Shown: piece by piece, positions 1 to 8,326 of the stretch
Layout of the letters: each line of letters begins with the position of its first letter
How positions within the stretch are numbered: the stretch's first letter is position 1
Assembly (NCBI GenBank): GCA_002725445.1
Contig: PBPD01000135.1
Location: 1-17,046, forward strand
DNA: 17,046 nucleotides
Reading direction: 5' to 3'
From: Rickettsiales bacterium
GTDB lineage: Bacteria; Pseudomonadota; Alphaproteobacteria; Rickettsiales; UBA3002
Position numbers and translations under genes: made by a program
The notes under the pieces: generated by a model
Seen by the model: the letters and a program-made list of their open reading frames with translations, nothing else
What the model was told of the DNA's origin: nothing
Databases searched by the model: none

Positions 1-961
1 CCATGTCTTGTTCCAGACGGCGATTCACCGCCAAAATGCCGCCATACGCACTCACCGGGTCGCACGCCAGTGCCCGCCCAAACGCATCCGTCAAACTATC
101 GCCTACGGCTACGCCGCATGGATTCGCATGTTTAATGATGGCTACAGCCGGTGCCTCAAACTCTGCCACCAGACACCATGCCGCGTCCGTATCATTAATA
201 TTGTTATAGCTCAGCTCTTTGCCCTGCAGCTGATCAGCAGTAGCAACACCCGGGGCGGCATCGGCCTGCGCATAAAAAGCAGCCTGCTGATGCGGGTTTT
301 CACCATAACGCAACCCTTGCTTAAGCGTTGCCTTGATATCAAGCGAGGTGGCCGCCTCTGCGGTACTACTATCACGTCCTGCGAACCAGGTGGAAATAGC
401 AGTGTCATACGCCGCCGTGCGGGCATAAGCCTTGCCTGCGAGTTCTGTGCGCAATGCCTGAGAAGTAGCACCCGCCTGCGCTTCCATATCGGCCTGTACG
501 CGCCCATAATCAGCAGGGTCTACCACAATGGTTACATGCGCGTGGTTTTTGGCAGACGCACGCACCATGGCTGGCCCACCGATATCAATATTTTCAATAA
601 TGTCGCTGTCGCTCGCGCCTTTGGCAACGGTCGCCTCAAACGGGTAGAGATTGATTGCCACCAGATCAATTGGGTCGATAGCGTGCTCTTCCATCGCTTT
701 TTGATGCTCGGCAACGCCGCGTTGCGCCAGTATCCCGCCATGGATTTTGGGATGCAGGGTTTTCACCCGTCCGTCCATAATCTCCGGAAAGCCGGTATGT
801 GCCGACACATCTTTTACCTCTATGCCCGCCTCACGCAATGCGCGCGCCGTGCCCCCTGTAGATAATATCTCCACATTCTGCGAGATCAGAAATTCTGCAA
901 AGGGGATCAGTCCGGTTTTATCAGAAACAGATAATAACGCGCGTCGAATCGGGGTAGCCAT
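1..961 (-). CDS. purH: PurH, AICAR transformylase / IMP cyclohydrolase (3' end cut by the window edge)
   Basis: Bifunctional enzyme for the last two steps of IMP synthesis: formylation of AICAR with 10-formyl-THF, then ring closure. About 320 N-terminal residues of an expected ~520 are present. The N-terminal MGS-like cyclohydrolase domain shows STGGT (residues 34-38) and the family hallmark MDGRVKTLHPKIHGG (62-76). The transformylase part begins with KHANPCG; its Lys277-His278 match the catalytic Lys-His pair of the family. Two ATGs lie 6 bases apart, at 967 and 961. An AGG sits 2 bases before the first and 7 before the second, so 961 (MATPIRR) is preferred. The gene follows the NDP-sugar dehydratase stop codon within a few bases and is the last visible gene of the long minus-strand chain. 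Function is certain; only the start is open. Confidence 0.96.
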   Translation of the reverse strand, partial: MATPIRRALLSVSDKTGLIPFAEFLISQNVEILSTGGTARALREAGIEVKDVSAHTGFPEIMDGRVKTLHPKIHGGILAQRGVAEHQKAMEEHAIDPIDLVAINLYPFEATVAKGASDSDIIENIDIGGPAMVRASAKNHAHVTIVVDPADYGRVQADMEAQAGATSQALRTELAGKAYARTAAYDTAISTWFAGRDSSTAEAATSLDIKATLKQGLRYGENPHQQAAFYAQADAAPGVATADQLQGKELSYNNINDTDAAWCLVAEFEAPAVAIIKHANPCGVAVGDSLTDAFGRALACDPVSAYGGILAVNRRLEQDM

Positions 962-969
962 ACTCATAC

Positions 970-2856
970 CTATCGGGTTTGTGGTGTATAATCGGGCACC
1001 AGCTCTCGCAAGGCCTCAAGCACCTTGTCGCGCTGGCGTTTTGTGGCTGCTTTATGCAGCGAATCAAGCGCTTTTGCAAAGGTTTTATAACCAACTTCGC
1101 GCGCCGAGCCTAAATGAATGCCCGCATGCGAGGTCTCACCCAGCGCTTCCTCGTCATAAAACAGCTCTTCATGCAATTTTTCACCCGGACGCAGGCCGAT
1201 ATAATCGATGCCGATATCCTTATAAGGCTCCAGTCCCGCCAGACGGATCATCTGTAGCGCCAAATGCTCGATTTTAATTGGCTCGCCCATGTCCAGCACA
1301 TAGATGCGGGGTTTACGCTTTTTCTCCGCCTCGCCCAACGCCGCAGCCTGCAACACCAACTGCACGGCCTCGCGGATGGTCATGAAATAGCGCGTCATGT
1401 CCGGATGGGTGACGGTCAGCGGGCCACCGCGCTGCAACTGCTTTTGAAAGAGCGGGATGACCGAGCCAGTCGAGCCCAGCACATTTCCAAACCGCACCGT
1501 TATAAAACGCGTCACGTCCTGATGTTCACCCAGCGCCTGACAATAGGTCTCGCCAATGCGCTTGCATGCGCCCATCACATTGGTTGGCCGCACGGCCTTA
1601 TCCGTCGAAATCTGCACCATAAGCGGTACATTTGCATCTACGCACGCATCCGCCACATGGCGCGTGCCACTCACATTGGTCAGTACGGTTTCCTCCGCAT
1701 GCGCCTCCGCGATAGGCACATGCTTAATGGCCGCTGCATGAAACACAATATGCGGCTTATGTTCGTGCAGAATCTTCTCAATATATTCTTTATCGCGCAC
1801 ATCGGCGAGCATTTGGCGACGGTTCACCTTTGGCTGGCGTTCCTGTACCTCCGCATCAATCTGATAGAGATGGTATTCGTTATTATCCAGCATGATAAGC
1901 TCGGAGGGGCGCATAGCCGCAATCTGGCGCACCAGCTCTCCCCCAATCGAGCCACCTGCTCCTGTCACCAGCACCACCTTGTCGCGTACCAAATGGCGCA
2001 TCGCATCGCGATCCAGCATGGTTTGCGGGCGGCCTAACACGTCTTCCACATCAATCGGTCGAATATCAAACCGGTTACGTTCCGTACTGGCAAAGTCGGT
2101 CAGGCGCGGCAAACGTGCGACACTAATGCCTGCGTCTTCCGCCATGTCCAGAATACGGCGCACATCGGTGCCGTCTATATGGGTATCGGTAATGATCATG
2201 CGCTGCGGCTTAATGCCTTTGCGCTCAAGTTTCCGCAAGATAGTCGGTATCTCCTCGATGGCACCATACACACGCACCCGATGCACCGAACGGCCGGCCA
2301 TCTGGCTTTGATTGTCTACCAGCGCCACCACGCGATAGGCAAAGCCGGGGTTGCGCGCCGATTCACGAATAAACATCTCGGCATTATCATTCGCTCCCAC
2401 CAACAGCACAGGCACACCGCTGGCACCCTTACCCGTGATATGTACGTTAAGTGTGCGGTCTTTCAGGGCGCGCCACACAAAGCGCGTGCCGCACAGTAGC
2501 GCCAATAATACGAGCAAATGGATAAGCGGCACCGAACGCGGCACCATCTCGAGGCGTGTCAACTGGAACAGCAACAGATAGAAGATCAGGATCGACAGCG
2601 CCGCTGCCTGTGTAATATCGGCCAGGTCTTTCAATGCGACATAGCGCCATACCCGCCGATACAGACGTGTCGCCAGCATCACAAGTGTCAGCACCACGGT
2701 GAACAATACCGTGCCGCCTACCAGATAGCTCTCCGTATGCAGCAGCGTGTCGCTGCCTAGGCGCAAATAGAGTGCGGCTACAAAGCTGACCGCCGCCATA
2801 AGCGCATCATGCAGCAGCACGATAAAATTACGTGGAATCCTAGCCAGCCAGCTCAT
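970..2856 (-). CDS. Membrane-anchored NDP-sugar 4,6-dehydratase, WbpM/PglF/FlaA1 (CapD) type
   Basis: Predicted to convert a UDP-N-acetylhexosamine to its 4-keto-6-deoxy form, the first step to sugars such as QuiNAc, FucNAc or bacillosamine for surface glycans. The 628 residues match the large-dehydratase class. Four hydrophobic segments come first (about 10-32, 44-64, 84-101, 109-124), then a Rossmann-like domain with VPVLLVGAND (148-157). The catalytic extended-SDR domain starts near 293, with NAD-binding TGAGGSIG (298-305), HAAAIKHVP (373-381) and STDKAVRPTNVMGACKR (417-433). Met428 stands where small SDR enzymes have Tyr in the YxxxK motif (Lys432). This Ser-Met-Lys arrangement is known from WbpM and relatives, so it is not a defect. 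It overlaps the preceding sugar-phosphate transferase gene by 17 bases, the same pairing as wbpL-wbpM of Pseudomonas. The exact sugar substrate cannot be read from the sequence. Confidence 0.93.
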   Translation of the reverse strand: MSWLARIPRNFIVLLHDALMAAVSFVAALYLRLGSDTLLHTESYLVGGTVLFTVVLTLVMLATRLYRRVWRYVALKDLADITQAAALSILIFYLLLFQLTRLEMVPRSVPLIHLLVLLALLCGTRFVWRALKDRTLNVHITGKGASGVPVLLVGANDNAEMFIRESARNPGFAYRVVALVDNQSQMAGRSVHRVRVYGAIEEIPTILRKLERKGIKPQRMIITDTHIDGTDVRRILDMAEDAGISVARLPRLTDFASTERNRFDIRPIDVEDVLGRPQTMLDRDAMRHLVRDKVVLVTGAGGSIGGELVRQIAAMRPSELIMLDNNEYHLYQIDAEVQERQPKVNRRQMLADVRDKEYIEKILHEHKPHIVFHAAAIKHVPIAEAHAEETVLTNVSGTRHVADACVDANVPLMVQISTDKAVRPTNVMGACKRIGETYCQALGEHQDVTRFITVRFGNVLGSTGSVIPLFQKQLQRGGPLTVTHPDMTRYFMTIREAVQLVLQAAALGEAEKKRKPRIYVLDMGEPIKIEHLALQMIRLAGLEPYKDIGIDYIGLRPGEKLHEELFYDEEALGETSHAGIHLGSAREVGYKTFAKALDSLHKAATKRQRDKVLEALRELVPDYTPQTR

Positions 2857-3841
2857 GCAGCGCTTCCTTTGGCTTTGCGCGGGCCAGATAGCGCATCATG
2901 CCGCCCGCCAAGAGATAGGCCAGCAAGGTGCAGCCGATAGCGGCGTATAGATGCAGGCTTGAAAGCGCTGCCAACATAATCAACACCATATTCAGCGCCA
3001 GAATATGACGGCTGATATCATCATGCCGCCAGCCGTTGCGTGCGGCTTTCTGATAGCAATGTTGCGAATGCGCCTGCCAGATCTTCTCGCCTGCCGCTGC
3101 ACGCTTTATCAGCGTGAAGCTTGCATCGGCAATATAGTAAGCAGGCAAAATAAGCGCCACCGACCAATAACCCGCCGCCGCAGTTTGCAGCAGTAAAAAC
3201 GCTGTGATAAAGCCCAATGGCACACTGCCTGAATCTCCCATGAACAAACGCGCGGGATGGCGATTAAAGGGATAAAATGCGAGTACTGCGGTTGCCATCA
3301 GCACACCGTCGATCGAGAGCGAACGCGGCAATTCAGGCACGGCAAGCCCCACACACACCAGACCAAGGCCAATACTTGCGGTTTCGGTAATGGTGATCTC
3401 GTCGATCCCATCCATAAAATTATACAGGTTCGTAAACCACAGCCACGCCAGCATTACCAACGGCACTTCCGCCCAATAAGGCAAAAACCCTTGCGTGATA
3501 GAGCCATTAATGGCTGTCACCGCCCACACAATAGCGACTGCCTGCATGCCAAGACGGATTTTTACAGGTAAGCCGCGCATATCATCCAAAAACGACAAAC
3601 CCGCTAAAAATAACGCCGCCACCAGCATATTGCCCGGTGCATTTGCGACCGTCAAAAACCCTATCAAAATCACGCTGATAGCAATGCCTGCCCCGGTAGG
3701 CGTGTCGAGCGTATGGTTGCTGCGTTCGTTAGGGCTATCAATCACCTGCAACCAGTTGAGCAGAAGCCCCACTCCCGCCACAGCCAATGCGGTGAAAACC
3801 AGCGTCGAAGCAATCAGAATAATGTAATACAGGATGTCCAT
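2840..3841 (-). CDS. Undecaprenyl-phosphate sugar-1-phosphate transferase, WecA/WbpL (MraY-like) family
   Basis: Integral membrane enzyme expected to move a sugar-1-phosphate from a UDP-sugar to undecaprenyl phosphate, starting a lipid-linked surface glycan. The 333 residues are almost all hydrophobic segments. Family motifs are in order: LDDMRGLPVKIRL (85-97, Mg-binding Asp pair), NLYNFMDGIDE (138-148), RLFMGDSGSVPLG (198-210), and a cytoplasmic AHSQHCYQKA loop (257-266) resembling the HxxHxYQ element. MraY is unlikely because the gene is not among mur genes and the protein ends with the shorter WecA/WbpL layout. It overlaps the dehydratase by 17 bases, which suggests coupled translation and that the dehydratase helps make its donor sugar. 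The start ATG has AAGG 7 bases upstream, inside a small palindrome. Residue 148 is Glu where many relatives have Gly. Confidence 0.92.
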   Translation of the reverse strand: MDILYYIILIASTLVFTALAVAGVGLLLNWLQVIDSPNERSNHTLDTPTGAGIAISVILIGFLTVANAPGNMLVAALFLAGLSFLDDMRGLPVKIRLGMQAVAIVWAVTAINGSITQGFLPYWAEVPLVMLAWLWFTNLYNFMDGIDEITITETASIGLGLVCVGLAVPELPRSLSIDGVLMATAVLAFYPFNRHPARLFMGDSGSVPLGFITAFLLLQTAAAGYWSVALILPAYYIADASFTLIKRAAAGEKIWQAHSQHCYQKAARNGWRHDDISRHILALNMVLIMLAALSSLHLYAAIGCTLLAYLLAGGMMRYLARAKPKEALHELAG

Positions 3842-3848
3842 CAGGTGA

Positions 3849-3858
3849 CCTTATAAGG
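3849..3858. repeat. 10-base perfect palindrome CCTTATAAGG in the mutL / transferase gap
   Basis: The 23-base space between the mutL stop and the transferase start contains CCTTATAAGG. Its minus-strand AAGG also serves as the likely ribosome binding site, 7 bases before the ATG. It is short and may be chance. It could affect translation of the transferase, but nothing else supports that. Confidence 0.35.
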
Positions 3859-3864
3859 GTATTG

Positions 3865-5748
3865 TTAGCGACGGCCAAACAGTTTTTCGATATCGGGCAA
3901 TTGAAGTTCAACATAGGTCGGCCGCCCATGATTACACTGACCAGAATGTGGCGTGGCTTCCATCTGGCGCAGCAATGCGTTCATCTCGTCTATGCTAAGC
4001 TTGCGGCCCGCTCTCACACTACCGTGGCAGGCCATCGTGCCACATACATGCTCCAGCTTGTCGCGCAGTGCCAGCGCTTCGCCGTATTCGTCCAGTTCAT
4101 CTGCCAAATCGCGCAGCAATCCCTGCACATCCATCTCACCAAGCAAGGCGGGTGTTTCACGCACCACCACTGCCCCTTCACCAAACGGTTCCAGCACCAA
4201 ACCAAGCTCCGACAATTCTTCGTTGCGCGCTAGCAGAGCATCGGCTGCATCGGCACCAATCTGCACCACCTCAGGAATCAGCAAGCTCTGTCGCGTAATG
4301 CCGCGCTCAGCCATTTGCACTTTCATTTGCTCATAGACCAAACGCTCATGCGCAGCATGCTGATCCACAATCACAATGCCATTATTGGTCTGCGCCACAA
4401 TATAGGTATCGTGCAGTTGGGCACAGGCAGCACCCAGCGGATAGGCTTTTAATTCCGGATCCGAAACGGTGTCGTGCATGCGGGCCGCAGGTGCGGCAAT
4501 GGCATCGGGCAATAGGGAGGCTGGCGCATGCGCAGGCGCAGGGCTGTAGGTCAATGCGGCTGCTTCAGCCAAATGGGAGGGGCTGAATTGTGCATGCCCA
4601 CTATAAGCCGGGGCATGTGCGGCTGGCGCAAAATGCGAACCGCTCATACCGGCCGCACCACCTGAGCCACCACCAAATGGCAAAGGCGCGCGGCCCTCAG
4701 GCTTGAAGGCGGACAATGCCTGCTGTGCCACCGTGGTAGAAGCGCGAAAGCCTGCATCGGCCAGCGCATGTTTAAGTGCGCCCAGAATCATACCGCGAAT
4801 AGCGCCGCTATGCCGGAAACGTACCTCGGCCTTGGCGGGATGCACATTTACATCCACTTCATGCGGGTCTACTTCTAGATAAAGCGCGACCACCGGATAG
4901 CGATCACGCGCCAGAAAATCCTGGTAAGCGGCACGCACAACCCCTAACAAAAGCTTGTCGCGCACGGGACGATTATTAACAAACAAATACTGCGCCGTGG
5001 AAGTGCCTCGGTTATAGGTTGGCAACGCTGCATAGCCACACAGGCGCATGCCGTCGCGTTCCACATCCAGCGGCACGGCATTTTCCTCGAATTCTTTGCT
5101 AAGCACCTGACCTAGCCGCCGCAGCCGTTCATCAATCAGCTCGCCTTGTGTGGCATCAAAGCGGCTGAGCTTGCGCCCGTCCGAACTGAGTGAGAAGCCA
5201 ATATCGGGATGTGCCATCGCTAGGCGCTGAATAATATCGGACACATTGCTGGTTTCAGTGCGATCCGCTTTCAGGAATTTTAAGCGCGCAGGCGTCGCAA
5301 AAAACAAATCATGCACCTCCACGCGTGTGCCTTGCGTGCCGGCGGCGGGTTCAGGCGCATAGACTTTGCCGCCTTCCACACGAATGCACCATGCATTTTC
5401 GTCATCGGCATTGCGTGAGGTAATCGCAAGCTTGCTGACCGAACCAATGGAAGGCAGCGCTTCGCCGCGAAATCCCAGAAAATGAATATTGAGCAAATCC
5501 GTATCCGGCAACTTGGAAGTAGCATGACGCTGCACCGCTAACGCCAGTTCGTCCCGGCTCATTCCCTTGCCGTTATCGCTAATAATAATACTGCTTTTGC
5601 CTGCCTGACGCAGCTGCACGTCTATTTGCGTAGCGCCTGCATCAATCGCATTCTCTACCAGCTCTTTTACCACCGAAGCCGGGCGCTCTATCACCTCGCC
5701 TGCCGCGATCTGGTTTACCAGCGTGTCTGGCAGAATGCGCAGGCTCAT
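3865..5748 (-). CDS. mutL: DNA mismatch repair protein MutL, endonuclease type
   Basis: Matchmaker and nicking enzyme of mismatch repair. The 627 residues have an N-terminal GHKL ATPase with NQIAAGEVIERPASVV (12-27), ENAIDAGAT (32-40), DNGKGM (58-63) and GFRGEALPS (92-100). A low-complexity Ala/Pro/Gly/His-rich linker covers roughly 340-440. The C-terminal domain keeps the metal-binding endonuclease set: DQHAAHERLVYE (462-473, fitting DQHA-x2-E-x4-E), ACHGSVRAG (573-581) and CNHGRP (605-610). A likely sliding-clamp binding motif QSLLIP lies at 487-492 (Q-x2-L-x-P). This is therefore a self-sufficient, nicking MutL, not the MutH-dependent form of E. coli. Its ATG overlaps the pgi stop as ATGA, so translation is probably coupled. 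No mutS is visible in the window. Confidence 0.97.
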   Translation of the reverse strand: MSLRILPDTLVNQIAAGEVIERPASVVKELVENAIDAGATQIDVQLRQAGKSSIIISDNGKGMSRDELALAVQRHATSKLPDTDLLNIHFLGFRGEALPSIGSVSKLAITSRNADDENAWCIRVEGGKVYAPEPAAGTQGTRVEVHDLFFATPARLKFLKADRTETSNVSDIIQRLAMAHPDIGFSLSSDGRKLSRFDATQGELIDERLRRLGQVLSKEFEENAVPLDVERDGMRLCGYAALPTYNRGTSTAQYLFVNNRPVRDKLLLGVVRAAYQDFLARDRYPVVALYLEVDPHEVDVNVHPAKAEVRFRHSGAIRGMILGALKHALADAGFRASTTVAQQALSAFKPEGRAPLPFGGGSGGAAGMSGSHFAPAAHAPAYSGHAQFSPSHLAEAAALTYSPAPAHAPASLLPDAIAAPAARMHDTVSDPELKAYPLGAACAQLHDTYIVAQTNNGIVIVDQHAAHERLVYEQMKVQMAERGITRQSLLIPEVVQIGADAADALLARNEELSELGLVLEPFGEGAVVVRETPALLGEMDVQGLLRDLADELDEYGEALALRDKLEHVCGTMACHGSVRAGRKLSIDEMNALLRQMEATPHSGQCNHGRPTYVELQLPDIEKLFGRR

Positions 5749-6998
5749 GCCTTACCCCGCTCCATCAGATAATGGCGGGCTATTTGTTTGCCATGCTCCA
5801 CAGCAGGCTGATCGAATGCATCTACCCCCATCATGCTGGCCGCCAGCATGGTTTCCAGCATAAACATCATCAGCAATTCGCCCAGTGTTTGCTCGCTAAG
5901 GCGCTTTATCGCGATATGCCGCAATGGTCGGTTATGTGCGCGCAGGGTTTCAACAGTGCCGTGCTGCAAGGCGTGCATCACGTTGCCCACGGGCTGCCCG
6001 CGCAAATGTGCGATGGATTCAGGTAAATCCGCCGCCATACGCGGTCCCGTATCGCGATGATCCAGCGTCAGCAGGGTAAATAACTTGTCCGCCGGTCCGT
6101 CCAGCCATAATTGCAGCTGGCTATGCTGATCGACCGAACCAATCGCACGGATTGGCGTGGAGCCTTTGCCATCCTTACCAATGCTCTCCGCCCATAATTG
6201 CTGATACCATGCAGCGAAATGCCGCAAACGATCACTATACGGCATGCATATTTGCATCGGATACGCCTGCATGGTAGCCACCGACAGTGCCGCGCCCTGT
6301 GCTGCAAAACTCGCGGTGATATTGTCCTGACAGCTATCCAGTGCAAGCCCCGCTCCTGCACGTAGCTGCTTGATATTCACGCCCGCCGCACACGCAGGCA
6401 ACAAGCCCACCAGCGACAATACAGAATAGCGCCCCCCTACATGCGGGTCATGATCCAGAATCGGCAAGGCATATTGCTCAGCCAGCTCACGCAATGGCCG
6501 CGCGCCCGGCATGGTAATTGCCATGGCCTGCTTGGGCAGCTTATCGCCCAGACGTTTCTTCAGCACAGGCAGAATAGCAGCCGCCTGACTCACCGTTTCC
6601 ACCGTGCCGCCCGACTTACTCACAAACAGCCATGACAAACGATGCAGATCCGGACGTGCCAACAAACGCGTAAGCGTAACCGGAGCCGCATTATCGATAA
6701 ACTCTACCGGAAAGCTTCCATCCCCGAGCGCACATACGGTTTGCCCGCCCAGGCTCGAGCCACCCGTGCCACACACCACCAGCCCTTCACTGTGATGGCG
6801 CAGGCGCTTGGCAGACTGCTGAATATTATCCAGATCCAGCATTTCATACGGCAAGTTCAAAGCGGGCAGCTCGCCCGCATCGGCACGCGCCTGCAGCTGG
6901 CTAAAGCCTTCTTCTGCCTGCGCAAGTAAACGGTTATATTCGGCTACGATTGGCGCATCCAGCGCATCCAGCGTTTGCCCAACATTCCACTCAATCAT
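5745..6998 (-). CDS. pgi: Glucose-6-phosphate isomerase (short form)
   Basis: Interconverts glucose-6-phosphate and fructose-6-phosphate in the cytosol. Recognisable elements are CGTGGSSLGG (76-85, phosphate-binding loop of the first SIS domain), VSKSGGTVET (126-135), HVGGRYSV (186-193) and GVDAFDQPAVEHGK (391-404), which fits the second Pgi signature. By comparison with the vertebrate enzyme the catalytic trio is Glu271 (AESIGK), His292 (DQHSQ) and Lys404, so it looks active. At 417 residues it is much shorter than the ~550 of E. coli. The stretch between Glu271 and His292 is compressed, and the usual LIHQGT following the His is replaced by LWLDGP. Its start overlaps the M16 stop as ATGA, and its stop overlaps mutL in the same way. 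The N-terminus lacks the long extension of larger Pgi proteins. Confidence 0.92.
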   Translation of the reverse strand: MIEWNVGQTLDALDAPIVAEYNRLLAQAEEGFSQLQARADAGELPALNLPYEMLDLDNIQQSAKRLRHHSEGLVVCGTGGSSLGGQTVCALGDGSFPVEFIDNAAPVTLTRLLARPDLHRLSWLFVSKSGGTVETVSQAAAILPVLKKRLGDKLPKQAMAITMPGARPLRELAEQYALPILDHDPHVGGRYSVLSLVGLLPACAAGVNIKQLRAGAGLALDSCQDNITASFAAQGAALSVATMQAYPMQICMPYSDRLRHFAAWYQQLWAESIGKDGKGSTPIRAIGSVDQHSQLQLWLDGPADKLFTLLTLDHRDTGPRMAADLPESIAHLRGQPVGNVMHALQHGTVETLRAHNRPLRHIAIKRLSEQTLGELLMMFMLETMLAASMMGVDAFDQPAVEHGKQIARHYLMERGKA

Positions 6999-8326
6999 GG
7001 TTGTGTCACACCTTCTTCGGCTGATGTTGGTCCCGCCGTTACCAGCACACTATTATCGATATGTTGCAGCAAATAATCTGCCACACGGTTTACATCCTGC
7101 ACCGTCACGGCCTCGAAATAACTATTACGTTTCTGCAGGTAATCCTGCCCAAGCGCATAAAGCTGCATGCTCACCAGATAGCCGGCAATCCCGCCCGTAC
7201 TATCCAGATTGAGAGGGAAAGAGCCGGTTACATAGGCTTTCACGTCGTTGAATGTCTGGGCATCAATGCCTTTTTGTTTGACCGCAAGCAGCGTTTTACG
7301 CACCAGAGCAATGGCCTTGTCGGCATTTTCCGGGCGTGTCGAAAACGCCCCACGCCAACTACTGCTATGCAAATCTACATCCAGACGGCTGTAAATACCA
7401 TAAGTCAGCCCTTCATCTTCGCGCACGGCCTGACTAAGCAGCGAGGTGAGCCCGCCACCGCCAATCGCCTGATTCAATAGATACACCGCGTAAAAGTCCG
7501 GGTGATCGCGCGGCACAGACGGCATGCCAAGCAAGACGCTGGTTTGCGCGCTTTCTTTTTCTACATGTTGGGCGATAGGGCCTGCAGCCATTTCGGTCGG
7601 CATTATGCGTTTCTCAGGCAGAAACGCCTCTGGCAGCGTATCGAAATATGCCTGCATATATTGCTTCAACTGCTGGGCGCTGATTGCTCCCGATACACCA
7701 ATAATCATATTGCGTTTGCTTAAATAGCGCGACTGAAATGCCGTTAATTGCTCGCGCGTCAATGCCTCCACGGTTTGCTGTGTGCCATAACGTGCAAAAC
7801 GGTATGGATGCTCTGGGTAGGCAAGCTGGCGCCATTTTTGCGCGGCCACATAATCTGGCTTTTGCTGCAAAATCTGTTGCAGGCTAATCATCTGGTTCTT
7901 CACACGCGTTAGCGCTGCCTCATCAAAACGCGGGTCGGTAAGCGCCAGCCCAAGCAGGCGGAACGCCTCTTCGCTTTTATCGGCCAGACTGTATGTGCTT
8001 GCACTCAGCAAATCATCGGATACATCAAAACTTACATCAATGGCGTGGCTGTCCAGCTGCTGCTGGTATGCTTTGGCAGACAGTTCTCCCGCCCCTTCAT
8101 CCAACAGGCCTGCCACCATTGCCGCGCGCCCTTGCGTATCTTCCGTATCACTGGCGGAACCCGCATCGCGGAACGCCACCATCACGCTCACCACCGGCAC
8201 GCTATAATCTTCAACCAGCCACGCGGTTATACCATTGGTCTGCACCTCCTGCACTTCCACCGCGGCTGCCTGCCATGGCAAAAGCAGCATAGTTGCCGCA
8301 CAGAATAGCTTACTCCACAGGCGCAT
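6995..8326 (-). CDS. M16 family peptidase, non-catalytic partner subunit (secreted)
   Basis: A protein of about 443 residues with a Sec signal peptide (hydrophobic stretch then PWQAAA, cleavage near residue 22), so probably periplasmic. It has the two-lobed M16 fold but no zinc site: where the HxxEH motif should be it reads GRAAMVAGLLDEGAG. It does keep the second half of an M16 active site, a glycine-rich GGGG loop (289-292) followed by VREDEGLTYGIYS with Arg302 and Tyr309, which bind substrate in M16B enzymes. The gene just upstream has the zinc motif but lacks this Arg-Tyr pair, so the two probably form a heterodimer, as reported for the Sphingomonas M16 pair and for mitochondrial processing peptidase. 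The start at 8326 is chosen because AGGAGG lies 6 bases before it; an ATG at 8332 touches the AGGAGG directly. The substrate is unknown. Confidence 0.88.
   Translation of the reverse strand: MRLWSKLFCAATMLLLPWQAAAVEVQEVQTNGITAWLVEDYSVPVVSVMVAFRDAGSASDTEDTQGRAAMVAGLLDEGAGELSAKAYQQQLDSHAIDVSFDVSDDLLSASTYSLADKSEEAFRLLGLALTDPRFDEAALTRVKNQMISLQQILQQKPDYVAAQKWRQLAYPEHPYRFARYGTQQTVEALTREQLTAFQSRYLSKRNMIIGVSGAISAQQLKQYMQAYFDTLPEAFLPEKRIMPTEMAAGPIAQHVEKESAQTSVLLGMPSVPRDHPDFYAVYLLNQAIGGGGLTSLLSQAVREDEGLTYGIYSRLDVDLHSSSWRGAFSTRPENADKAIALVRKTLLAVKQKGIDAQTFNDVKAYVTGSFPLNLDSTGGIAGYLVSMQLYALGQDYLQKRNSYFEAVTVQDVNRVADYLLQHIDNSVLVTAGPTSAEEGVTQP

Noticed and set aside
410..435. Met in place of the catalytic Tyr in the dehydratase as a sign of inactivation (residues 410-435, about 1550-1630 in the window)
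   Set aside because: The Ser-Met-Lys triad is normal for large WbpM/PglF-type dehydratases, so it is not evidence of a dead enzyme.
8..865. Long rightward open frame of 285 codons
   Set aside because: It lies antisense to purH, whose frame gives clear PurH motifs. The rightward translation has no recognisable domain and is rich in Arg, His and Cys, as expected for a shadow frame.
1264..2037. Rightward open frame of 257 codons opposite the dehydratase
   Set aside because: The minus strand encodes the complete SDR domain. The rightward product is His/Arg-rich without any motif.
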